This document shows positions 9,162 to 18,470 of a DNA stretch of 64,000 nucleotides, piece after piece. The first letter of the stretch is position 1, and each line of letters starts with the position of its first letter. The DNA is from Aurantimonas manganoxydans SI85-9A1 (GTDB lineage Bacteria > Pseudomonadota > Alphaproteobacteria > Rhizobiales > Rhizobiaceae): positions 2,581,903 through 2,645,902 of the forward strand of contig NZ_CH672387.1 of assembly GCF_000153465.1 (NCBI RefSeq), in the 5' to 3' direction. A program made the position numbers and the translations under genes. The notes under the pieces are model-generated. The model saw only the letters and a program-made list of their open reading frames with translations. It was not told where the DNA came from and did not search any database.

Positions 9162-9576
9162 GGAAAATCCCCCTGCTTCATCCCCTTGCGGCAATTCCCC
9201 TCGCGCCTTGCAGCGCGAATCGCCAACGTCAAATTATTAACAGAACCTTGCCGGAACTTTACAGCAACCCCGTTTGCCGCCACGGAAGGCCGCCTGCCAT
9301 CCGGTGCGTGAGTTCCCTCTTGGCCGCCGAATGTGGCGGTTGCACCGCACGATCCGACTTGTCCCCAAGACATTGTGTCTCAGGTCCCCCGGTCTTCCGT
9401 TGCATGCACCGGTTGCCGCGCGCTGACTGCGCGATGACGCGTTCGGAGGATCGCGGCCGTCGCGAGGCCGGCATGATCCGGCCAGACGCACACGGACCGT
9501 CTGTCGCGAAGACCCGTGCCGCCGTCGCATCATCATCGGGCGTCGCCACGACGCCGCTCCAACCGGAGGTCGCCAG
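9162..9576. other. intergenic region between divergent genes
   Basis: These 415 bases separate the 68-aa gene (minus) and bmt (plus) and must hold both promoters. The AT-rich stretch near 9230-9245 is the likeliest promoter of the minus-strand gene. I looked for a SAM- or SAH-type riboswitch ahead of bmt and could not support one by eye. Confidence 0.4.
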
Positions 9577-10587
9577 ATGCCGCATTCGCTGACCCAGCTC
9601 CTGGACGCGAAGGGCGTCCTCCTCGCGGACGGGGCCACCGGGACCAATCTGTTCGAGGTGGGGCTGGAGGCCGGCGAAGCGCCGGAGATGTGGCTCGAGA
9701 GCCATCCCGACCGGATCACGGCGCTGCACCAGGCTTTCGTCGACAACGGCGCCGACATCATCCTCAGCTGCTCCTTCGGCGCCAACCGCCACCGGCTGAA
9801 GCTGCACCAGGCCGAAGGCCGCACCCATGCGCTCAACCGGATCGCCGCCGAACTGGCGCGGGCGGTGGCCGATGCGGCCGGCCGTCCCGTCGTCGTCGGC
9901 GGATCGGTCGGCCCGACGGGCGAGCTGCTGCAGCCGCTGGGCGCCCTCTCCTATGCCGAGGCCGTCGAGGCCTTCCGCGAGCAGATCGCAGGGCTGAAGG
10001 ACGGCGGCGTCGACGTCGTGTGGATCGAGACCATGTCGGCGGGCGAAGAGGTGCGCGCGGCGGCCGAGGCCGCGCTTGCCTGCGACATGCCCTATGTCGT
10101 CACCGGCTCCTTCGACAGCGCCGGCCGCACCATGATGGGCATCCACCCCTGCGACTTCCACAAGGCGGTCGACGGCCTGTCGCGGCGCCCCGTCGCGGTC
10201 GGCGCGAATTGCGGCGTCGGCGCGTCGGACATGCTGGCGACGGCTCTGGAGCTGGAAACGGGCTCGCCGGACTCCGCCCTGGTCGTGAAGGCCAATTGCG
10301 GCATTCCGCGCTTCGTCGACGGCGGCACGGTCTATTCCGGCACGCCGGATCAGATGGCCGATTACGCCCGGCTGGCGATCGATGCGGGCGCCCGGATCAT
10401 CGGCGGCTGCTGCGGAACCTCGCCGCAGCATCTCGGCGCCATGCGCCAGGCGATCGACAGCCATGTGCGTCGTCAACGGCCGAGCATCGCCGAGATCGTC
10501 GAGGCCGTCGGCCCGCTGGTCAACAAGGCGGCGTCGGCCGCCGGCGAAACGGCGCCGCGAACGGGCCGCCGGCGAAGCCGGGACTGA
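9577..10587 (+). CDS. bmt: betaine--homocysteine S-methyltransferase family protein
   Basis: This 336-aa zinc-dependent methyltransferase belongs to the Pfam S-methyl_trans family. The N-terminal motif LLADGATGTNLFE, the internal Cys of VGANCGVG and the paired Cys of GGCCGTSPQH give the three zinc thiolates that activate homocysteine. Such enzymes move a methyl group from glycine betaine (or a related donor) to homocysteine, giving dimethylglycine and methionine. The betaine importer upstream and the dimethylglycine-oxidase-like gene downstream support a betaine donor. A thetin or S-methylmethionine donor remains possible. Its stop lies inside a terminator hairpin shared with the converging symporter gene. 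Confidence 0.85.
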   Translation: MPHSLTQLLDAKGVLLADGATGTNLFEVGLEAGEAPEMWLESHPDRITALHQAFVDNGADIILSCSFGANRHRLKLHQAEGRTHALNRIAAELARAVADAAGRPVVVGGSVGPTGELLQPLGALSYAEAVEAFREQIAGLKDGGVDVVWIETMSAGEEVRAAAEAALACDMPYVVTGSFDSAGRTMMGIHPCDFHKAVDGLSRRPVAVGANCGVGASDMLATALELETGSPDSALVVKANCGIPRFVDGGTVYSGTPDQMADYARLAIDAGARIIGGCCGTSPQHLGAMRQAIDSHVRRQRPSIAEIVEAVGPLVNKAASAAGETAPRTGRRRSRD

Positions 10588-10605
10588 GCCGGCTTCGCGC
10601 TTTCC
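10572..10605 (+). terminator. terminator overlapping the bmt stop codon
   Basis: A perfect 10-bp stem (GCGAAGCCGG and its complement) surrounds the bmt TGA, which lies in the 7-base loop, and is followed by GCTTTC. The converging symporter gene ends a few bases further on, so it may serve both strands. Confidence 0.55.
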
Positions 10606-10608
10606 CGG

Positions 10609-12189
10609 TTAGTGGTAGCGCGGGATCTTGCCGGCTCGCAGCTTGGCAAGGTAGCCGGTCATCTCCCGCTTCACCACCGGCATCAGGAAGTAGAGGCCGA
10701 TGATGTTGGCGATGCCCATGGCGAACAGCGAGGCGTCGGAGAAGTCGAGCACCGCGCCGAGGCTGACCGAGGCGCCGAGCACGACGAACAGGCAGAACAA
10801 GATCTTGAAGAACAGGTCCGAGGCCTTGGAATCGCCGAACAGGAACAGCCACGCCTTCAGCCCGTAATAGGACCAGGAGATCATCGTCGAGAAGGCGAAG
10901 AGCACCACCGCAAGCCCCAGCACATAGGGGAACCAAGGGATCGCCGTGCCGAAGGCCGCCGAGGTCAGCTCGACGCCGCTGAGCGAACCTTCCGTCGCGA
11001 TCTGCCCGAGCCCCTGATCCCAGACATACATGCCGGTCGCCGGGTCCTGCTGCATGACGCCACTGATGGTGATCACCAGCGCCGTGGCCGTGCAGATCAC
11101 CACCGTGTCGATGAAGGGCTCGAGCATCGACACGAAGCCCTCCGTGACCGGATGGTTGGTCTGCACCGCCGCATGGGCGATCGCGGCCGAGCCAATGCCG
11201 GCCTCGTTGGAGAAGGTCGCGCGCCGCAGGCCCTGGATCAGCGCGCCGACGATCCCGCCGGCAACACCCAGTCCGGTGAAGGCGCCTGCGAAGATCTGGC
11301 CGATCGCCCAGCCGATCCGGTCGTATTCGACACCGATGACGATCAGCGCCGCGCCGAGATAGAGAATGCCCATGAACGGAACGAGCTTCTCGGTGACCCG
11401 GGCGATCGACTTGATGCCGCCGACGATGACCATGAAGACGATGATCGCCATGACGATTCCGGTGATCCAGCCACGGCCGTTCAGGAAGCTCGCCTCGCCG
11501 CCGGTGATGACGACCAGCTGCGCATGGGCCTGGTTGGCCTGGAACATGTTGCCGCCGCCCCAGGAGGCGAAGACGCAGAAGATCGCGAAGAGAACGGCGA
11601 GGAACCGGCCGAGTTTGGCGTAGCCGAGTTCAGCCATGCCCTTGCGCAGATAATGCATCGGGCCGCCGGAGACGCGCCCGTCAGGATATTCCTCGCGGTA
11701 TTTCACGCCGAGGGTGCATTCGGTGAATTTCGAGGCCATGCCGAGAAGGCCGGCGAGGATCATCCAGAAGGTCGCGCCCGGACCGCCGATGGACACCGCG
11801 ACGGCGACGCCGGCGATATTGCCGAGGCCGACCGTGCCCGAGACCGCCGTCGCCAGCGCCTGGAAATGGGTGACCTCGCCCGCCGCATCCGGCGAGGTGT
11901 ACTGGCCGCGCACGAGTTGGATCGCATGGCCGACCAGGCGGAACTGCACGAAGCCGAAATAGACGGTGAAGATCGCGGCCGCCGTGATCAGCCACAGGAC
12001 GATCCAGGGCAGTTCGGTGCCGGGCAGCGGCGCGAAGATGAAGCTGACGAAGGGGGTCGTCACCGGCTCCATGATCGCCGAAAGGGTCGCGTCGATGGAA
12101 AAGCCCGGCTCGGCTTCCTGCGCTGCGGCGGGCCCGGTCAGGAGAAGGCTGGCGCCCGCCAGCGGCAGGAGAGCGGCGGTCTTCGGCAT
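10609..12189 (-). CDS. sodium:alanine/glycine symporter (AGCS family)
   Basis: This 526-aa polytopic membrane protein has about eleven hydrophobic helices after a signal-like N-terminus. The family signatures SGTVGLGNIAGVA and FSNEAGIGSAAIAHAA are present. AGCS carriers import alanine or glycine with sodium. Beside betaine demethylation genes, the substrate could also be glycine or sarcosine arising from betaine breakdown; this is inference. The start at 12189 is supported by an AGAGG ribosome-binding site, although the frame is open further upstream. The universal stress gene lies 50 bases upstream on the same strand, so they may be cotranscribed. Confidence 0.9.
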   Translation of the reverse strand: MPKTAALLPLAGASLLLTGPAAAQEAEPGFSIDATLSAIMEPVTTPFVSFIFAPLPGTELPWIVLWLITAAAIFTVYFGFVQFRLVGHAIQLVRGQYTSPDAAGEVTHFQALATAVSGTVGLGNIAGVAVAVSIGGPGATFWMILAGLLGMASKFTECTLGVKYREEYPDGRVSGGPMHYLRKGMAELGYAKLGRFLAVLFAIFCVFASWGGGNMFQANQAHAQLVVITGGEASFLNGRGWITGIVMAIIVFMVIVGGIKSIARVTEKLVPFMGILYLGAALIVIGVEYDRIGWAIGQIFAGAFTGLGVAGGIVGALIQGLRRATFSNEAGIGSAAIAHAAVQTNHPVTEGFVSMLEPFIDTVVICTATALVITISGVMQQDPATGMYVWDQGLGQIATEGSLSGVELTSAAFGTAIPWFPYVLGLAVVLFAFSTMISWSYYGLKAWLFLFGDSKASDLFFKILFCLFVVLGASVSLGAVLDFSDASLFAMGIANIIGLYFLMPVVKREMTGYLAKLRAGKIPRYH

Positions 12190-12239
12190 GACGCAACCTC
12201 TGTCTGGATCGATATTCCGTGCGGCGGATGCAAGGCGGC

Positions 12240-12671
12240 TCATGGCACGATCACGGTCGGGATGCGGGCGACCTGCGCCAATCCCAGGGTGACGCTGCCG
12301 AAGATCTTGTTCTGGACCGGGCCCCTGCCCGTGCGCCCGACGAAGATCATCGACGCCTTCTGATGCTCGGCGACCGCAAGGATGATCTCGGTCGGTGCGC
12401 CGAAGCGGATCTCGCAATCGACGGTGACCCCTTCCGCCGATATCTCGGCGACGAGCGGATCGAGCAGCGTGGTCTTGGCGCGTTCGAGTTCCTGGCGCCG
12501 ACGCATCTTGCGCTCGTCGAGTTCCTCGGCAGTCAGGAAGCTGTAGGGCGACCATTGCAGCACGTGGACGATGTGCAGGGCCGCCCCGCTCGCCTTGGCC
12601 CGCACCACCGCGTAGTCGACGACGCTGCGATCATGCCCGTCATAGGCAACGACAAAGATCTCGGTCGCCAT
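12240..12671 (-). CDS. universal stress protein (UspA family)
   Basis: This 143-aa single-domain protein has the Usp alpha/beta fold. The ATP-binding glycine pattern G-x2-G-x9-G-S is visible as VGRTGRGPVQNKIFGSV near residues 111-127. ATP-binding Usp proteins act as cytoplasmic stress or energy sensors. The AGCS symporter gene follows directly on the same strand and the nucleotide cyclase gene precedes it, so a nucleotide-signalling link is possible but unproven. Confidence 0.9.
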   Translation of the reverse strand: MATEIFVVAYDGHDRSVVDYAVVRAKASGAALHIVHVLQWSPYSFLTAEELDERKMRRRQELERAKTTLLDPLVAEISAEGVTVDCEIRFGAPTEIILAVAEHQKASMIFVGRTGRGPVQNKIFGSVTLGLAQVARIPTVIVP

Positions 12672-12983
12672 TGGCGATCACCCCTCTATCGGTCGGTCGG
12701 GCAGCAAGACGATCTGAGCCAAACCATCAATATTTATCATGGTAGGTTCAATTTCGCTGATGGCAAACGCTTTTCGCGTCATGCGTGTTGCCGCCGAGGC
12801 CGCAGCGCACGGCGCAGCCCCCGCCCCCCGATCCCAATCGGTGGGAAATCCTTCGTGTTTCCAGAGAGCTGAGCTCCAGCCACCGTCCGCGCCCGGTCGC
12901 GGGATGCGGCTCCACCACCGAAGATCATCCGGGCCTTTTGACGCCATCCGACGGGATGCGATGCCGCTGGGGCAGATTTTCGG
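12672..12983. other. intergenic region upstream of uspA-like gene
   Basis: These 312 bases lie between the cyclase stop and the usp start on the minus strand. They should hold the usp/symporter promoter; an AT-rich patch (about 12725-12745, rich in ATTTATCAT) is the most promoter-like part. No gene is supported here. Confidence 0.4.
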
Positions 12984-14567
12984 TCAGGATGTCAGCGGCT
13001 GGCGGCGCTTCAGCGCTTCCACGGCATCGGTCAGGACGGCGTGCAGGCGGTCCCGCTCGACCTCGGTCAGCCGTTCCAGATCGAGGAAGATGCGGGCGCC
13101 CTCGGCATATTCGTTGATCACGCCGGGCGCCGCGTCCGTGGCCTCGTCGTGGATGCCCTCCACCACATAGGGGATCACCTCGCGGCTGATGCCCTTCAGC
13201 GAGATCGGCGCCAGCGGCCGGGCCCGCACATCGTCCTCCACATGGGCATAGGTTTCGTAGCTCATGACGATGCCGCCCGGCTCGGCGATCTGTTCCAGCC
13301 GGGCGGCGAGGTTCGCCTCGGCCCCGATGATCGTATAATCCATGCGGTCGGCGCTGCCGAAATTTCCGACATTGCAGAAGCCGGTATTGATGCCCATCCG
13401 GGCTTGGAACGGCTTCTCGATGCCGCGGCGGCGCCATTCGGCGTTGAGTTCGACCATTCGCCGCTGCATGGCGATCGCCATGGCGAGGCACGCCTTGGCA
13501 TCCTCGCGCGGGCCCATCGTTTCGGGATCGCCGAAGAAGGCGAGGATCGCGTCGCCGATGAACTTGTCGACGGTGGCGCCGTGCTCCTGTGCGATCTTCG
13601 ACATCTCGGTGAAATACTCGTTGAGAAGCTGGGTCAGCTCCTCCGGCTGCAGCCTCTCGGACGTGACGGTGAAATCCTTGATGTCGGAGAAGAAGATCGT
13701 CAGCTTCTTGCGCTCGGTCGAGATGGTGACGTCGCGCTCGCCGCTGAAGATGCTGCGATAGACCTGCGGCGATAGATATTTGGAGATTTTCATGGAAACC
13801 GAGGCGAGGAAGGAATTGGCCTCTTCCAGCTCGGTGTTCATGCGGCCGAAGGTGCGGGCCTGGCGCCATTGCAGCGCGGCAAAGCACACCCCGAACAGGC
13901 CGGCGCCGACGAAATAGGCCAGCAGATACTTGAAGGAGAGGAGATTGGCCGCGATCGGCTGCTCGATCTCGACCTCCTGGATGCCGCGGACGTCGCCGAC
14001 CTTCCAGTCCCGCTTCGGGCTCTCGGGGTGGGCGTTGTGGCAGGCGACGCAGGCCTCCCCCATGACCACCGGCGCCGCCAGCCGGATGTGGCGGTCGAGC
14101 AGCGATCCGCTGACCTGCGTGATCAGCGGATGGTCGGCGCCCTTGGTCCGGAAGGTCTGCAGCGCGTCACGCTCGAAGGCGTCGAGATCATGCGGCGCGC
14201 GCTTGGCGAAGACGAGATCGGAGGCGAAGCGGTAGCGGATGTTCTCGCCGCGCCGGCCGATCACTTCGCCCAGCTCCAGTGACAGCGTGGCCGGGATCGG
14301 AATCGCGCCGGGCACCTCCAGATAATTGTGGGCGGCAATCGTCCGGCCGTCGGGATTGGCCAGCACCCGGCCAACGACGTTGCGCGCATAATAGCTGCGG
14401 ATGTCGGTGATCATGGAATTCAGGCTGTTCGCCTGGGCGTTCAGCGCCGTGTCGGAGAGATGGCGGAGATCCATCCAGACCGCCACCGGCAATAGCGCCA
14501 GCGCCAGCGCCACCGTGATGGCGAAGTAGATCGGCCGTGCCATCAGATACCGGAAGATCGCGCCCAT
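12984..14567 (-). CDS. class III adenylate/guanylate cyclase with haem-type periplasmic sensor
   Basis: This 527-aa protein has an N-terminal membrane helix (about residues 12-32), an extracytoplasmic DUF3365/Tll0287-like domain and a second helix near residues 225-245. A class III cyclase domain (about 285-500) follows. The sensor holds a c-type haem motif CVACH (C173, C176, H177). The cyclase shows the metal site FFSDIKDFT, the substrate Lys in VDKFIGDAILAFFG and the Asn/Arg pair in EANLAARLE, so it should be active. It probably makes cAMP in response to redox or gas signals read by the haem domain. A GAGGAGAG ribosome-binding site fixes the ATG at 14567. Confidence 0.88.
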   Translation of the reverse strand: MGAIFRYLMARPIYFAITVALALALLPVAVWMDLRHLSDTALNAQANSLNSMITDIRSYYARNVVGRVLANPDGRTIAAHNYLEVPGAIPIPATLSLELGEVIGRRGENIRYRFASDLVFAKRAPHDLDAFERDALQTFRTKGADHPLITQVSGSLLDRHIRLAAPVVMGEACVACHNAHPESPKRDWKVGDVRGIQEVEIEQPIAANLLSFKYLLAYFVGAGLFGVCFAALQWRQARTFGRMNTELEEANSFLASVSMKISKYLSPQVYRSIFSGERDVTISTERKKLTIFFSDIKDFTVTSERLQPEELTQLLNEYFTEMSKIAQEHGATVDKFIGDAILAFFGDPETMGPREDAKACLAMAIAMQRRMVELNAEWRRRGIEKPFQARMGINTGFCNVGNFGSADRMDYTIIGAEANLAARLEQIAEPGGIVMSYETYAHVEDDVRARPLAPISLKGISREVIPYVVEGIHDEATDAAPGVINEYAEGARIFLDLERLTEVERDRLHAVLTDAVEALKRRQPLTS

Positions 14568-14821
14568 CGTTCTCTCCTCGAACGGGTGGCGCAAATATAA
14601 CGACAAAACGCGGCAGATGTCTTTGCGTCATTTCCCGGGGCGCCGCGAGCTGAGGTCAGCGCACCCCGACCGCGCAGCCGGCGGCGGGCCCGGCCGGCAG
14701 GTCCGGCGCCACTTCGCCGTCAGCGCTCGTCGCCGCCGCGCCAGACCGCGCGGTGGATCGTCCGGGCGATCCTCGCCGCCGACGTGGTTTCGGGCTGGGC
14801 GGCCGGGTCCGCCTCACCCTT

Positions 14822-16405
14822 TCAGGCGAAGGCGTCCGCTTCGGCTGCCTTGCGCTTGGCCACGAAAGCCGTCAGCGCTTCGGCGATGGCGGGATCGAGC
14901 GCCGGCGCCTCGTAGGAATCCAGCCAGCGGCGGCAAAGCTGGCCGGCGCGGTTCTCGGCCCGCAACGCGCCTTCCGCCGACCATTGCTCGAAGGAATTGT
15001 TGTCGGCGATGGCCGAGCGGTAGAAGGCCGTCTGAAAATTGTCTTGGGTGTGCTGGCAGCCGAGGAAATGGCTGCCCGGACCAACCTCGCGGATCGCCGA
15101 CATGGCCTGCCCGTTCTCCGACAGATCGACGCCGCGCGAGAAGGCCTGCATCATGCCGAGCTGGTCGCAATCCATCATGAATTTCTCGAAGCAGACGGCC
15201 AGTCCGCCCTCGAGCCAGCCGGCCGCATGCAGGACGAAATTGGTGCCCGCCAGCATGGTGGAGTTCAGCGTGTTGGCGCTCTCATAGGCGGCCTGGGCGT
15301 CGGGCGCCTTGGAGGCGCAGAGCGACCCGCCGGTGCGGAACGGCAGGCCGAGCCGGCGCGCCAGCTGGGCCGCGCCATAGGAGACCAGCGCCGGCTCCGG
15401 CGTGCCGAAGGTCGGCGCCCCGGACTGCATCGAGATCGACGAGGCGAAGGTGCCGAAGACCACAGGGGCGCCCGGCCGGCAGAGCTGGGTGAAGGCGGCG
15501 CCGGCCAGCGCCTCGGCCAGCACCTGCGCCAGCGTGCCAGCGACCGTGACCGGGCTCATCGCGCCGGCGAGGATGAAGGGCGTGACGATGCAGGCCTGGT
15601 TGGCGCGGGCATAGACCTTCAGCGCGCCGAGCATGGTGCCGTCGAAGGTCATCGGCGAATTGGCGTTGATCAGGTTGATCACCACGCAGTTCTCGTCGAC
15701 GAACTTTTCGCCGAACAGGATGCGGCACATCTCCACCGTGTCGCGGGCCCGCTCCGGCGCGGTCACCGAGCCCATGAACGGCTTGTCCGACAGGGTCATG
15801 TGGGCCAGCAGCATGTCGAGATGCCGCTTGTTGACCGGGATGTCGACGGGCTCGCAGACGGTGCCGCCGGAATGGTGCAGCGAGGGCGCCAGATAGGCCA
15901 GCTTCACGATATTGCGGAAATCCTCGATGGTCGCATAGCGCCGCACGCCGTCGAGATCGCGCACGAAGGGCGGGCCGTAGACCGGGGCGAAGATGGTCGC
16001 CTTGCCGCCGATCTCGACCGAGTTCTCCGGGTTTCGCGCATGCTGGACGAAGGTGTGCGGCGCCGTCTTAAGAAGCTCGCGGCAGAGGCCCTTCGGAAAC
16101 CGGACGCGCTCGCCCGAGACCTCGGCTCCCGCCGCCTTCCACATCTCCAGCGCCTCGGCATCGTCGCGAAACTCGATGCCGATCTCTTCCAGGATGGTGT
16201 CGGCATTCGCCTCGATGATCGCGAGGCCCGCCTCGTCCAGCAGCTCGTATTCCGGCACCTTGCGGCGGATGTAGCTCAGCTTCGTCCCGGACGCGCTCTG
16301 GACCCGGGCCGCACGTCGCGCCGTCGCCCCGCCGCCGGTGCCGCGGCCGCGCCGGCCGCCTTCGGTACGCGGCATCTCGCTCAGATGTCCGGTCTCATCG
16401 GTCAT
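14822..16405 (-). CDS. MttB-superfamily corrinoid methyltransferase (non-pyrrolysine)
   Basis: This 527-aa protein belongs to the trimethylamine methyltransferase MttB family. The frame runs from ATG to TGA without an internal TAG, so it lacks pyrrolysine. Non-Pyl members such as MtgB, MtpB and MtcB demethylate quaternary amines (glycine betaine, proline betaine, carnitine) and pass the methyl group to a corrinoid protein. Family features include the SGGTVCEPVD and NSPMTFDGTMLGA regions. The divergently transcribed neighbour encodes the matching corrinoid protein. The Arg/Gly-rich first 40 residues are probably disordered. The ribosome-binding site GGAGA supports the start at 16405. The substrate is unknown; betaine is favoured by context. 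Confidence 0.9.
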   Translation of the reverse strand: MTDETGHLSEMPRTEGGRRGRGTGGGATARRAARVQSASGTKLSYIRRKVPEYELLDEAGLAIIEANADTILEEIGIEFRDDAEALEMWKAAGAEVSGERVRFPKGLCRELLKTAPHTFVQHARNPENSVEIGGKATIFAPVYGPPFVRDLDGVRRYATIEDFRNIVKLAYLAPSLHHSGGTVCEPVDIPVNKRHLDMLLAHMTLSDKPFMGSVTAPERARDTVEMCRILFGEKFVDENCVVINLINANSPMTFDGTMLGALKVYARANQACIVTPFILAGAMSPVTVAGTLAQVLAEALAGAAFTQLCRPGAPVVFGTFASSISMQSGAPTFGTPEPALVSYGAAQLARRLGLPFRTGGSLCASKAPDAQAAYESANTLNSTMLAGTNFVLHAAGWLEGGLAVCFEKFMMDCDQLGMMQAFSRGVDLSENGQAMSAIREVGPGSHFLGCQHTQDNFQTAFYRSAIADNNSFEQWSAEGALRAENRAGQLCRRWLDSYEAPALDPAIAEALTAFVAKRKAAEADAFA

Positions 16406-16756
16406 TGTCAGGTCTCCGGCCAAAGCGGCAGCCCGCGCCGGCTCAAGCCGCACGGGCATTCGATCTGTCCCCGATACTAGGAGCAGCGCCGGCCGCTGCC
16501 GTCTTACCTGCGAAGGCCGGTGACGCGCCGAGAACAATGGCGGCGCCGGTCCGCATCGGCCCGGACCCTGACGGGCCCTTCGGCGCCGAGTCGCGCGGCG
16601 GCGCGCACGTCGCTTTCGCAATGGCGGATGTCGCAGCAAAGAGATTGCGCGGCTGCGGCTACCCTAGAGTGAGGGCTGCGGACGGACGAGGCGGCGCAGT
16701 CGCTGAAAGTCGCGTTCGGGGCAGTTCCGGGTTCGTCCCGCCATAAGGAATGCGCC
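16406..16756. promoter_or_regulatory. divergent promoter region of mttB-like and corrinoid-protein genes
   Basis: These 351 bases separate the divergent methyltransferase and corrinoid-protein genes and must carry both promoters. The GlxA/GbdR-like regulator at 25249-26301 is a candidate activator, but I cannot recognise its operator. I found no cobalamin riboswitch core here. Confidence 0.45.
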
Positions 16757-17449
16757 ATGGCCGATGCCGACGACATCATTCTGGCCGAACTGTCGGACGA
16801 CGATCTCGTCGCCCAGATGAAGGACGACCTCTATGACGGTCTGCGCGAAGAGATCGAGGAGGGAACGCAGATCCTCCTCGAACGCGGATGGACGCCCTAC
16901 GACGTCCTGACCAGGGCGCTGGTCGGCGGCATGCAGATCGTCGGCGAGGATTTTCGCGACGGCATCCTGTTCGTGCCCGAGGTGCTTCTGTCGGCCAATG
17001 CAATGAAGGCCGGCATGGCCATCCTGCGGCCGCTGCTTGCCGAGACCGGCGCACCCAAGCAGGGCAAGATGGTCATCGGCACGGTGAAGGGCGACATCCA
17101 CGACATCGGCAAGAACCTCGTCGGCATGATGATGGAAGGCGCCGGCTTCGAGATCGTCGATCTCGGCATCAATATCGACGTCGACAAATATCTCGCGGCG
17201 ATCGAGGACCACCAGCCGGAATTCCTCGGCATGTCGGCGCTGCTGACGACGACCATGCCCTACATGAAGGTGGTCATCGACACGCTCGTCCAGAAGGGCA
17301 TTCGCGACGATGTCATCGTCCTGGTCGGCGGCGCGCCGCTGAACGAGGATTTCGCCAACCAGGTCGGCGCCGACGCCTATTGCCGGGACGCGGCGGTCAC
17401 GGTGGAGACCGCCCGGAACCTGATGGAACGGCGGCACAACCAGCTGTGA
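16757..17449 (+). CDS. corrinoid protein of methyltransferase system (MtgC/MtbC type)
   Basis: This 230-aa protein has an N-terminal helical cap domain (about residues 1-90) and a C-terminal B12-binding Rossmann domain. The lower-axial-ligand motif DIHDIGKNLV has its histidine at residue 115; a GSxL/GG-type loop lies near VGGAPLNEDF. It carries the methyl group as methyl-Co(III) corrinoid between the MttB-like enzyme encoded divergently and the methyl-THF transferase at 20781-21734. Length and layout match MtgC, MtbC1 and related proteins. Confidence 0.93.
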   Translation: MADADDIILAELSDDDLVAQMKDDLYDGLREEIEEGTQILLERGWTPYDVLTRALVGGMQIVGEDFRDGILFVPEVLLSANAMKAGMAILRPLLAETGAPKQGKMVIGTVKGDIHDIGKNLVGMMMEGAGFEIVDLGINIDVDKYLAAIEDHQPEFLGMSALLTTTMPYMKVVIDTLVQKGIRDDVIVLVGGAPLNEDFANQVGADAYCRDAAVTVETARNLMERRHNQL

Positions 17450-17496
17450 CGCTGCCCCTGCCCGCTCATCCGGTAGCCGTCCGGGCCCCGGATACG

Positions 17497-17530
17497 CAAA
17501 AGGCGCGGCGACCGTCGGTCACCACGCCTT
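17497..17530 (-). terminator. rho-independent terminator of the entericidin-like gene
   Basis: Read on the minus strand, an AAGGCG/CGCCTT outer stem encloses a GACCG/CGGTC inner stem and is followed by TTTT. It lies 23 bases after the small lipoprotein stop. On the plus strand the same hairpin lacks a T run but could slow read-through from the corrinoid gene. Confidence 0.65.
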
Positions 17531-17552
17531 CTCGAACTGCGGACGGGCGCGT

Positions 17553-17699
17553 TTACCGGGCGACGTCGTTCACGGCGGCGCCGGTGGCATCCACCGTGTT
17601 GCCCACGTCGCGGCCGACGCCGCGCACCGTGTTGGCGCAGGCCGAAAGCGCCAGGGCTCCGGCGAGAAGAGTGGACACGATGGCGATGCGCTTGGTCAT
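17553..17699 (-). CDS. entericidin A/B-like small lipoprotein, 48 aa
   Basis: The product has a lipoprotein signal ending in the lipobox LSAC, then a short NTVRGVGRDVGNTVDATG segment typical of the entericidin EcnA/EcnB family. After processing only about 26 residues remain, anchored by the acylated cysteine. Entericidins are tiny envelope lipoproteins linked to stress and stationary phase, with an antidote/toxin role proposed in enterics; the role in alphaproteobacteria is unclear. The coding frame runs from ATG at 17699 to TAA at 17553-17555 and has its own terminator. Confidence 0.82.
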   Translation of the reverse strand: MTKRIAIVSTLLAGALALSACANTVRGVGRDVGNTVDATGAAVNDVAR

Positions 17700-17807
17700 T
17701 GTGGGGTCTCCGGTTGGCAAATGTGACCGAAAAACGGTGCAGTGCCCCGCTGGTTCCCACTGTGTCCCGGTTTTTGACAGGCGTGGTGAATGTCAGGTCA
17801 CCGGGCA

Positions 17808-18470
17808 ATGAGTCTCCTGCTGCATGACGGCGTACCGACGTCGGCCGCGCCCGCCCCCGAAACGCTGACGATCATCGCCTGCGGCGCCATCGCCCGCGAG
17901 GTCCTCGCCATTCTGTCGGCCAACGGGCTGGCGCATGTCACCGTCACCTGCCTGCCCGCCGACCTGCACAACGCACCGCAGAAGATCGCGCCTGCCGTCG
18001 AGGCCGCCATCATGGCGGCCCGCGCAGACGGCGCCGGGCGGATCTTCATCGCCTATGCCGATTGCGGCACCGGCGGTCTCCTCGACGCGGTCTGCGCGCG
18101 CCACGGCGTCGAGCACATCGCGGGACCGCATTGCTATGCGTTCTTTGCCGGCAACGCGCGCTTCGCCGCCGATGCGGAGGCGCAGATGACGACCTTCTGG
18201 CTGACCGACTTTCTCGCCCGGCAGTTCGACGCCTTCGTCACCCGGCCGATGAAGCTCGACCGCCATCCCGAACTGATCGGCATGCTCTTCGGTCATTACG
18301 AACGCGTGGTCTATCTCGCCCAGACCGACGCCCCGGAACTCGACCGGCGCGGACGGGAGATCGCGGCGAAACTGGGGCTCGGCTACGAGCGCCGCTTCGT
18401 CGGCTACGGCGACCTGACCGCCGCCATCGTCGCTGCTGCGGCGCCCGTGCCGGAACACGCGCCTGCCTGA
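17808..18470 (+). CDS. DUF1638 protein of corrinoid methyltransferase clusters
   Basis: This protein of about 220 aa matches DUF1638, a family of unknown biochemistry often encoded beside MttB-family methyltransferases and their corrinoid proteins. Visible features are LTIIACGAIAREVLAIL at the N-terminus, a DCGTGG motif with a conserved Cys, and GPHCYAFFAG. The conserved Cys and His residues suggest a metal or corrinoid-related role. An alternative ATG at 17790 would add six residues; no ribosome-binding site decides between them. It probably works in the same methyl-transfer pathway as its neighbours. Confidence 0.8.
   Translation: MSLLLHDGVPTSAAPAPETLTIIACGAIAREVLAILSANGLAHVTVTCLPADLHNAPQKIAPAVEAAIMAARADGAGRIFIAYADCGTGGLLDAVCARHGVEHIAGPHCYAFFAGNARFAADAEAQMTTFWLTDFLARQFDAFVTRPMKLDRHPELIGMLFGHYERVVYLAQTDAPELDRRGREIAAKLGLGYERRFVGYGDLTAAIVAAAAPVPEHAPA

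Noticed and set aside
10612-12363. Long plus-strand frame opposite the AGCS symporter
   Set aside because: Composition (His, Asp, Arg, Glu-rich, no motifs) marks it as a shadow of the real minus-strand membrane protein.
14822-16405. Pyrrolysine-type MttB
   Set aside because: The frame is continuous to a TGA stop with no internal TAG, so it is the non-pyrrolysine type.
16406-16756. Possible cobalamin riboswitch ahead of corrinoid genes
   Set aside because: The B12-box core was not found in this or other intergenic regions of the island.
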